From assembly GCF_001570605.1 (NCBI RefSeq), contig NZ_BBXG01000004.1, positions 186,001 through 250,000 of the forward strand: a DNA stretch of 64,000 nucleotides, written 5' to 3'. Both the position numbers and the translations under genes were made by a program. This DNA comes from Herbidospora cretacea (GTDB taxonomy: Bacteria; Actinomycetota; Actinomycetes; Streptosporangiales; Streptosporangiaceae). The notes below the pieces were generated by a model, which was not told the origin of the DNA, did not search any database, and saw only the letters and a program-made list of their open reading frames with translations. Positions 57,625-64,000 of the stretch are shown piece after piece. How positions within the stretch are numbered: the first letter of the stretch is position 1; every line of letters starts with the position of its first letter.

Positions 57625-58209
57625 ATGAGAATCGTGATTTTCGGAGCGGGCGGCCGAGCCGGCCGCCGCATCGTGGCCGAGGCGCGGGCGCGCGGCCACG
57701 AGGTCACCGCCGCCTTCCGGGACGTCGCCGACGTCACCGACGCCGCCTCGGTGGCGTCCCTGGCCGCCGGGCACGACGCGGCCGTCATGGCCGCCTCGCA
57801 GCTCGACCCGGCCTTCTTCCCCCGCGCCGCCGCCGCATTGATCGAGGGCCTGACCGGCGCGGAGACCGGCCGGCTGGTGGTGATCGGGATCGGGACGACG
57901 CTGGAGACGGCCGACGGCGTGCCGCTCTACCTCACGCCCGGCTTCCCCGCCGACGCGCGGGCCTTCACCGAGGGCCATGCCGAGGAGCTGGAGCTGCTGC
58001 GGCGGTCGGACCTCGACTGGGTGGTGCTGGCCCCGCCGCCGGTCTTCCTGCACGACGACCCCGCGACCGGGCGGGTCAGCGCGGGCGGCTCGCGGGTGCC
58101 CGCCGACGAGTCGTTCGGCTACCCCGACCTGGCCGTGGCCGTGCTCGACGAGGTGGAGCAGCCTCGCCACCACGGAGAACTGGTGGCGCTCAGCTGCGAC
58201 CGGCCATGA
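57625..58209 (+). CDS. NAD(P)-binding (NmrA/SDR-a-like) oxidoreductase
   Basis: The 194-residue protein starts with the dinucleotide motif [20 protein letters not shown] and contains [11 protein letters not shown] and [11 protein letters not shown], as in NAD(P)H-binding atypical short-chain dehydrogenases. It may reduce quinones or act as a redox sensor. HxlR regulators often govern such genes. It overlaps the convergent SDR gene by 20 nt. Confidence 0.88.
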   Translation: MRIVIFGAGGRAGRRIVAEARARGHEVTAAFRDVADVTDAASVASLAAGHDAAVMAASQLDPAFFPRAAAALIEGLTGAETGRLVVIGIGTTLETADGVPLYLTPGFPADARAFTEGHAEELELLRRSDLDWVVLAPPPVFLHDDPATGRVSAGGSRVPADESFGYPDLAVAVLDEVEQPRHHGELVALSCDRP

Positions 58210-58957
58210 CGCCGCCGTCCACGTCCCAGACGGCGCCGGTCACCCAGTCGGCCTGGTCGGACAGCAGGAAGGCGACGGTGGCGGCGACGTCGTCCGGGGT
58301 GCCGATGCGGCCGAGCGGGTGGAAGCCGTCGAACCTGTCGAGGACGGCGTCGACCCGCTCCCTCGGGATGAACTCCTCGTAGATCGGGGTCCGGACGAAG
58401 GCCGGTGCCACCGCGTTGACGCGGATCCCGTAGGGCGCGAGTTCCATGGCCAGGTGCTGGGTGAGCGCGTGCAGCCCGGCCTTCGCCATCGAGTAGGCCG
58501 ACGACGGCGTGGCGGCGACCGCCTGCCGCGCCCACATCGAGCCGATGTTCACCACGGCCCCCCGCTCCCCGCGGTCGATCACGTTCTGGACGACCGTCTG
58601 GGTGATCAGGAAGAACGCCCGGTTGAGGATCTGGTAGCGGTCGAAGTCCTCGGGCGTGTGGTCGAGGAAGAGCTTGGGCGCGAAGACGCCGGCGGCGTTC
58701 ACCAGGAGGGTGGCGTCGGCGTGCCACTCCGTCAGGTCGGCGCGGAGCCGGTCGACGGCCTCAAAGTCGGTCAGGTCGGCGGCCAGACCGTGGGTCTTGC
58801 CGTGGACGGCGAGGTCGGCCGCCGCCTGGTCGGCGCGTGACCGGGTCCGGCCGGCGACGACGGCGCTGCCGCCGCCCGCCAGGACGCGCCGCGCGACGGC
58901 GAGGCCGATGCCGCTCGTCCCGCCGATGACGATGACCTTCCTGTTGGTGAAGTCCAT
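58190..58957 (-). CDS. Short-chain dehydrogenase/reductase
   Basis: The 255-residue classical SDR has cofactor motif [24 protein letters not shown], the catalytic Ser ([10 protein letters not shown]) and YSMAK, plus a C-terminal [20 protein letters not shown]. Cofactor preference is not decided by sequence alone. It is downstream of the LysR gene on the same strand by 65 nt and could be a tailoring enzyme for the NRPS product. Confidence 0.92.
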   Translation of the reverse strand: MDFTNRKVIVIGGTSGIGLAVARRVLAGGGSAVVAGRTRSRADQAAADLAVHGKTHGLAADLTDFEAVDRLRADLTEWHADATLLVNAAGVFAPKLFLDHTPEDFDRYQILNRAFFLITQTVVQNVIDRGERGAVVNIGSMWARQAVAATPSSAYSMAKAGLHALTQHLAMELAPYGIRVNAVAPAFVRTPIYEEFIPRERVDAVLDRFDGFHPLGRIGTPDDVAATVAFLLSDQADWVTGAVWDVDGGVMAGRS

Positions 58958-59022
58958 GCTTCCGACGGTAGGACGTGGAGACGGACGCCGGTAGAGGATC
59001 TTGGCGAATCAGGACATAAGCC

Positions 59023-59895
59023 TCATTTATGGCTGGCGAGTTCTCGGGTCAGCCGGGCGAGCTCGTCGCCGAGCGCCGAGTCGACGCCCCACACCGCCTC
59101 GAAGGAGATCCGCACCTCATGGCCCCCGTCCGTCAGCGGACGGTGGGGCACGCCGGGCGAGCTGAGCTTGGCGAGCGGGATCAGCGCCGCTCCGAGGCCG
59201 AGCGCGGCCCACTGCTCCAGGACGCGGTAACTGGAGACCTCCCCGGGATAGGGCCGCAGCGGCAGGTCGTGGGAGCGGAAGAGCCGCCTGATGAACATCG
59301 TCAGCCCGCACTGCACGGGCACCAGCAGGATCTGCTCCCTGCTCGCCTCGCCGAGCTCGATCGGGGCGCCCGCGCCGCAGCCGACGACGACGACCGTGTC
59401 CGTGTCGACCACGCGGTGCTCGTAGCCGGGCATGGGGGCGACGGCGGGCATCAGGATGACGTCGAGCTCACCGGAGGCCAGGCTCTGCTGGAGATCATGG
59501 ATGAGAGCCTCACGCACCAGCAGGTCGCGGAAACCGGGCCGGCGGCGCACCACGCCGAACGTCCGGGCGACGAGATGGGAACAGAGAGGCGAGAAGCCCA
59601 TGCGGATCTTCGGCTCGCCGGGCTCGGTCAGCCGCTGCGCCTCCGCCGCGACGGACCCCAGCGCCACCAGGGCGCTGTCGATCAGCGGCAGGATCCTGGC
59701 CCCGAAGGCGGTCGGGGTCACGCCCCGCGGCGACCGGTCGAACAGCTTGCCCCCGAGGCGCTCCTCCAGCTTGGCGATCCCGTTGGACAGGGCGGGCTGG
59801 GTGACGCCGTAGGCACGGGCGGCGGCGCTGAACGACTTGGTCTCGGCGACCGCCTGCGCGTAGCGGAGTCCTTCGAGGTTGAGCCGCTCGATCAT
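59023..59895 (-). CDS. LysR-family regulator downstream of the NRPS
   Basis: The 290-residue protein has HTH at about 5-65 (LEGLRYAQAVAETKSFSAAA, RAYGVTQPALSNGIAKLEER) and a LysR effector domain. ATG 59895 is preferred because GGAGG lies 8 nt upstream; GTG 59901 is too close. It begins 24 nt past the NRPS stop on the same strand, so it may be co-transcribed with the NRPS, and it may regulate the SDR gene that follows. Confidence 0.9.
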   Translation of the reverse strand: MIERLNLEGLRYAQAVAETKSFSAAARAYGVTQPALSNGIAKLEERLGGKLFDRSPRGVTPTAFGARILPLIDSALVALGSVAAEAQRLTEPGEPKIRMGFSPLCSHLVARTFGVVRRRPGFRDLLVREALIHDLQQSLASGELDVILMPAVAPMPGYEHRVVDTDTVVVVGCGAGAPIELGEASREQILLVPVQCGLTMFIRRLFRSHDLPLRPYPGEVSSYRVLEQWAALGLGAALIPLAKLSSPGVPHRPLTDGGHEVRISFEAVWGVDSALGDELARLTRELASHK

Positions 59896-59919
59896 GGACA
59901 CGCCTCCACGCTGGGAGTT

Positions 59920-62900
59920 CTACTCCTTCACCCTAACCTTCCCGCCCAGGTGGAGCGGGGCGGCCTCCACGCCCGCCGCCCGCACGGCCTCCCAGTGAGC
60001 GAGGGCCTGGTCCGGCTCCACCAGCCCGTGGACCACAGGGAGATCGATCAGGGACTCCAGGCGGCACGACGCGATGGTCCCCGGCAGCCAGGGCGCGGGC
60101 ACGTCCTCGGCCAGCCGCCGCTCGATCCCCGGAAGCGCCAGCAGACCGCCGCCGACGATCGTCACGTCGTCCCTGGCCAGGGCCTTGGCGACGTCGAAGC
60201 AGTGGGGGAAGGAGTCGTCCACGACGATCGCGCCGGGCCGCAGCCGGTCGACGTCGATCACGACGTCGTGGCCGCTCACCGCCGCCACGATCAGGTCGGC
60301 CTCGTGGACGGCGTCCACGCCGCAGATCTCGGCGTCCGGGTGGAGTCCCTCCAGCCGGGCCGCGCGGTCGCACAGCAGCAGCCGCTCCGGCCGGTCCTCC
60401 ACGGCCAGCAGCAGGCCGAGCGAGGAGCGGCCGATCGACCCCAGCCCGACGAAGGCGACGGTCAGGTCGCGCAACGACCGCCCGGCCAGCGCCGCCCGCA
60501 CGGTCAGCACGACCGAGACGGCGGTGGCGGCGTGGCCGGTGGTGACGGGCACCCGGGTCCGCCTCGCGACGTCGAACCCGTAGCCGGTCAGGGAGGGGAT
60601 CATCCCGGCCAGCGAGACCTTGCGGGCGCCGAGCGTGGCGGCGTACTCGACGGCCTCGGCGGTTCTGGCGGCCAGGTCGGGGGCGGCGGCCAGTTCGTCG
60701 GCGAACAGCGGCAGGCAGACGAAGCCCGAGCGGCCGAGCGGGGTGGTGAGCTCCTCGGCCAGCCGGAAGCGGCCGCTGGGGAACAGCAGAGCGCGCAGGT
60801 CCTCGCGGGGCATCGGGGGAGCTCCCGCGAGGGCGAGCAGATCGCCGGGGGAGGGCAGGTATCCGACCAGGGCGGCGTCCAGGGTCGTCAGTTCGGCGCG
60901 GAGCAGGCGTTCGAGGCGGTCGAAGCCGGCCACGGTCGCGCGGAGGACCACCCGCAGGCCGTCCCGCAGGCCATCGACGGAGGGCCGGACCGCGAGGAAG
61001 GTCTCCGCGCCGACCGGGGCGATCTCCGCGTCGAGGTCCCAGGTCAGGCTCAGTTCGCGGCCCTCCAGCGGGCCGAGCGCGGTGAAGTCGAGGTGGCTGA
61101 AGAAGAACCGCGCCGCCCTGATGTCGGCGACTCCGGCCGTGCGGGCGGCCGTCACCGCGTCGGCCATCGCCCGCAGCTCACCGGAGACGGGCCTGACCGC
61201 GACGGCGCTCGCATAGGGCCCGAAGACCAGGTGGGCGTCCGGCGGTGCGCTGTCCCGGCCGGTCACCGCCACGCCGAGCAGGAGATCGTCCTGTCCGGTG
61301 AAGGCGGCCAGCGCGCGCCGGTAGGCGGCCAGCACAGCCACGAACAAGGTCGTGCCGGCCTCGGCGGCGGCCCGGCGCAGCGCGGTGGCGTCGACGGTGA
61401 AGGCCGCCGAGCGGGCCGGGCCGGGGTCCACCACCGGTCTCCGGTACGCCTCCCGCGCCTGTTCTGCCTGGGGAAGCCGGGCCACGTGATCGCGGAAGGT
61501 GCTGCGCGGGACCGGGAGGTCGATCCCGTCGTAGGCGGCGAGCAGCTCCCGCGCGAGCAGCGCGGCGCTGTAGCCGTCGCCGATCAGATGGTGGGCGTGC
61601 ACGACCAGCACGTGCTCGTCGGGAGCCACCGTGATCAGCCGCAGGCGCAGCAGCGGCCACGCCCACGGCTCGAAGACCCTGGCCCTCTCCTCGGCGATCC
61701 TCCCGGCGGGGTCGGCGGCCTCCTCGAAGACGACGGGCAGCCGCAGCCCGGCCGGGAGCTCCTGCTGCCCGTCCCCGGGGAAGACCGTGCGCAGCATGCC
61801 GTGCCGGGCCACGCAGGCGTCGACGGCGCGCTGGAAGCGCGGGCGGTCGACGTGCCCGCGCACCCGCAGCGTGGCCAGCCACGACTGACCCGCCAGCAGG
61901 AATCCCTTCTGGGCGGGCGTCAGCGGGAACGGGCCGTCGCTCCTGTCGGCCGGGAAGGCCTCGGCGGGTTCCGCGTCGTCGATCGCGCGGGCCAGCGCGG
62001 CCAGGGTGCCGTGCTCGTAGACGACCGTCGGGCGCGGCAGGGTGGCGAACTGCTCGCCGAGCCGGGCGAACACCTGGAGGATCATGATCGAGTCGCCGCC
62101 GAGGGCGAAGAAGTCGTCCTCCCGGCACACCCGGGGCACCTCCAGCAGCGCGCGCCAGACCTCGGCCACCCGCTCCTCGGTCGGGGTCGCGGGTGGCGTC
62201 CCGTGCAGTTCCCGCCGGTCGATCTTGCCCGTGCCGGTCTGCGGGAGCGCGGGCGTGATCGCGATCCGGGCCGGGATCATGTACGCGGGCAGCACCGCCC
62301 CCAGGTGCCCGCGCAGCGCCCCGGGATCGGGGTCGCAGCCGGGGCGCGGCTCGACGAAGGCGCTCAGCCGCTCGCCCGTCAGCACCACGGCGGCCCGCGC
62401 GACCTCCGGGTGGGTGTGGAGCGCCGCCTCGATCTCCCCCGGTTCGACCCGGTGGCCGCGCACCTTGACCTGCGCGTCGATCCGGCCCAGGAAGACCAGG
62501 TCGCCGTCGGCGTCGCGGCGGACGCGGTCGCCGCTGCGGTACCAGCGCACCCCGTCGCGTTCGACGAACCGGCCGGGCTCGTCGAGGTAGCCGGGGGTGA
62601 GGCCGATCCCGGCGATGAGGAGTTCGCCCGACTCGTCCACGTCGACGAACATGCCCGCGACAGGGCGGCCGATGGGGATCGCGGTGACGTCGTCGGCGGG
62701 GCGTTCGTCGATGACGTGGCAGGTCGCGTTGATCGTCGCCTCGGTGGGGCCGTAGAGGTTGGCGATCCGGACGCCGGGGCCGAACAGGTCGTACCAGCGC
62801 CGCACGTGCTCCGGCGGGAGCGCCTCGCCGCCGACGTGGATCCAGCGCAGCCGGTGCTCGAACGGGCCGGCGTCCAGCAGCCGGGACCACAGGCTGGGCA

Positions 62901-64000
62901 CCGAGCTCCAGACCGTCACGTCGCGCAGCCGCCCGGCCAGCAGGCCGGGGTCGCGGACCTCCTCCCGCGTGAACGTCACCACGGTCGCGCCGACCAGCAG
63001 CGGGGCCAGCAGCTGGCGGACCGACGCGTCGAAGCAGATCGACGCCGTCTGGGCCAGGCGGTCGCCCCGCCGGTAGCCGAACGTGCCGATCGCCCAGTCG
63101 AGGTAGTTCTCCACCGCCCGGTAGGTGATCGGCACGCCTTTGGGGCGGCCGGTCGAGCCGGAGGTGAAGATGACGTAGGCGACGCCGTCGCTGGGCGGGG
63201 CGTCGTAGGAGCCCTCGGGGTCGGCGTCGACGTCGGTGACGACGGTGGTCACGCCGCAGCGGGCGAGCTGGTCGCGGCGGCGGGCCTCCGGGTGCGTCGC
63301 GTCGAGCGGGACCCAGCCCGCGCCCGCCCGGACGATGCCGACCAGGCCGACGACCGTGTCGACGCCGGGTTCGGTCATCAGGCCGATCAGGTCGCCCTTG
63401 CCGCGCAGGCGGGCGGCCAGCGCGGCGGAGCGCCGGTCGAGCTCGGCGTAGGTCACCCGGACCGTGCCGGTGTCGACGGCGACCGCGTCGGGGGTGGCGC
63501 GGAACTGCGCGCGCAGCCGGGCCGCCAGGCCTTCCCGTTCCGGGGTCGCGCTGAGTTCGTCCAGGTATTCGGCGGCCAGCCGCCGCACCGTGTCGCGGCG
63601 GAACAGGCGGGCCGGGAAGTTCCAGGTGAACCGCAGCTCACCGCCCGACTCCCAGCAGAGCAGGCTGAGCCTGGTCGCGGCCGACGCCGTTCCGGCGGCG
63701 GTGACGGTGACCTCCACCGGGCAGGCCGGGTCGGTCGCCACCGGGAACCGGGCGAAGCTGAACGACGCCGGGCTCGCCGTGCGGGGACCCTCGGCGGCCG
63801 GCAGCAGGCGGGCCAGGTCGACGCCGGTCGGGGTGGCGTGCCGTTCGGCGTCCCGCCAGGTGTCCCGCAGCCGCGCGGCCAGGTCCTCCAGCGGTTCGCC
63901 GGGACGCACGCCCGTCACCAGCGGGAGGGTGTCGGCCAGCGGGCCCACCAGGCGGTCGACGCCCGGGAGGCGGATCTCGCGGCGGGCCCGCGCGACGTTC
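59920..64000 (-). CDS. Nonribosomal peptide synthetase (partial): C-A-T-C with C-terminal AAR-like Rossmann domain
   Basis: The frame is open to the edge; 1359 codons are visible. Counting from the codon at 63948: end of a condensation domain (1-135), adenylation domain (about 145-580; FTSGSTGRPKG, YGPTEA, GRIDAQVKVRGHR), carrier domain (about 590-660, Ser620 in LGGDS), a full condensation domain (about 670-1020, His786-His787-L-I-G-Asp791-Gly in VHAHHLIGDG), then a 315-residue domain with GLGSIG (1168-1173). The last resembles cyanobacterial acyl-ACP reductase: LVGYLPSPGDLLALAG, VSLAGMIPSLTGYG, TTGHAATAVS, VDDSFPHCFD. No thioesterase or standard reductase follows. By eye the adenylation code is D-A-R-S-H-G-L-I-N-K, not one I recognise. 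Confidence 0.93.
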   Translation of the reverse strand, partial: NVARARREIRLPGVDRLVGPLADTLPLVTGVRPGEPLEDLAARLRDTWRDAERHATPTGVDLARLLPAAEGPRTASPASFSFARFPVATDPACPVEVTVTAAGTASAATRLSLLCWESGGELRFTWNFPARLFRRDTVRRLAAEYLDELSATPEREGLAARLRAQFRATPDAVAVDTGTVRVTYAELDRRSAALAARLRGKGDLIGLMTEPGVDTVVGLVGIVRAGAGWVPLDATHPEARRRDQLARCGVTTVVTDVDADPEGSYDAPPSDGVAYVIFTSGSTGRPKGVPITYRAVENYLDWAIGTFGYRRGDRLAQTASICFDASVRQLLAPLLVGATVVTFTREEVRDPGLLAGRLRDVTVWSSVPSLWSRLLDAGPFEHRLRWIHVGGEALPPEHVRRWYDLFGPGVRIANLYGPTEATINATCHVIDERPADDVTAIPIGRPVAGMFVDVDESGELLIAGIGLTPGYLDEPGRFVERDGVRWYRSGDRVRRDADGDLVFLGRIDAQVKVRGHRVEPGEIEAALHTHPEVARAAVVLTGERLSAFVEPRPGCDPDPGALRGHLGAVLPAYMIPARIAITPALPQTGTGKIDRRELHGTPPATPTEERVAEVWRALLEVPRVCREDDFFALGGDSIMILQVFARLGEQFATLPRPTVVYEHGTLAALARAIDDAEPAEAFPADRSDGPFPLTPAQKGFLLAGQSWLATLRVRGHVDRPRFQRAVDACVARHGMLRTVFPGDGQQELPAGLRLPVVFEEAADPAGRIAEERARVFEPWAWPLLRLRLITVAPDEHVLVVHAHHLIGDGYSAALLARELLAAYDGIDLPVPRSTFRDHVARLPQAEQAREAYRRPVVDPGPARSAAFTVDATALRRAAAEAGTTLFVAVLAAYRRALAAFTGQDDLLLGVAVTGRDSAPPDAHLVFGPYASAVAVRPVSGELRAMADAVTAARTAGVADIRAARFFFSHLDFTALGPLEGRELSLTWDLDAEIAPVGAETFLAVRPSVDGLRDGLRVVLRATVAGFDRLERLLRAELTTLDAALVGYLPSPGDLLALAGAPPMPREDLRALLFPSGRFRLAEELTTPLGRSGFVCLPLFADELAAAPDLAARTAEAVEYAATLGARKVSLAGMIPSLTGYGFDVARRTRVPVTTGHAATAVSVVLTVRAALAGRSLRDLTVAFVGLGSIGRSSLGLLLAVEDRPERLLLCDRAARLEGLHPDAEICGVDAVHEADLIVAAVSGHDVVIDVDRLRPGAIVVDDSFPHCFDVAKALARDDVTIVGGGLLALPGIERRLAEDVPAPWLPGTIASCRLESLIDLPVVHGLVEPDQALAHWEAVRAAGVEAAPLHLGGKVRVKE

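Overview
This 64 kb window is high-GC actinomycete chromosome. RbpA, HelD, an Lnt gene next to a polyprenol-phosphate mannosyltransferase gene, dense ECF and TetR regulators, and the many starts consistent with leaderless mRNAs all point that way. The sigma factor/CU044_5270-type pair and overall gene style suggest a Streptosporangiales-like organism, but that placement is inference. No rRNA, tRNA, CRISPR array, integrase or transposase was seen. Genes are packed tightly, with many 1-4 nt overlaps in operons and short tail-to-tail overlaps.

Left part (1-17.6 kb): RNB ribonuclease (cut by the edge), a 5'-3' exonuclease, an SpoIIE-type phosphatase, an M24 peptidase with an Lrp/AsnC regulator, and a sugar operon (ROK repressor, GH4 glycosidase, BadF-type kinase). 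Then come HelD, a 556-bp gap with a candidate small RNA and a perfect 48-bp palindrome, lnt, polyprenol-phosphate mannosyltransferase, fxsA, an ECF sigma/CU044_5270 pair, rbpA behind an exact sigma-R type promoter, a UMF1-type transporter and a glycerophosphodiesterase.

Middle part (17.7-48.3 kb): an MacB/FtsX-type ABC exporter divergent from a two-component system; a 1-kb non-coding scar with a YcaO remnant and 121-bp tandem repeats; an arginase-family enzyme; a MerR-like autorepressor with a DUF4180 gene; AzlCD with a cupin regulator; an MFS pump and its ArsR-like repressor under a large nested palindrome; a multicopper oxidase pair; a second two-component system whose response regulator is frameshifted, divergent from an ABC transporter; an ECF sigma factor with an NTF2-like tail; a GlxA-type regulator behind a 12-codon leader ORF; a quinone reductase/TetR pair with twin operators; and an SPFH/zinc-ribbon pair.

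Right part (48.3-64 kb): a TetR and a large AfsR/SARP-type regulator, an FAD oxidoreductase, a LysR-controlled island in which an SxxK hydrolase faces a class A beta-lactamase translationally coupled to a bifunctional penicillin-binding protein, small oxidoreductases, a LysR regulator, and an NRPS that runs off the right edge. The NRPS ends not in a thioesterase but in a complete condensation domain fused to a Rossmann domain resembling cyanobacterial acyl-ACP reductase (AAR). This is the most novel-looking feature of the window.
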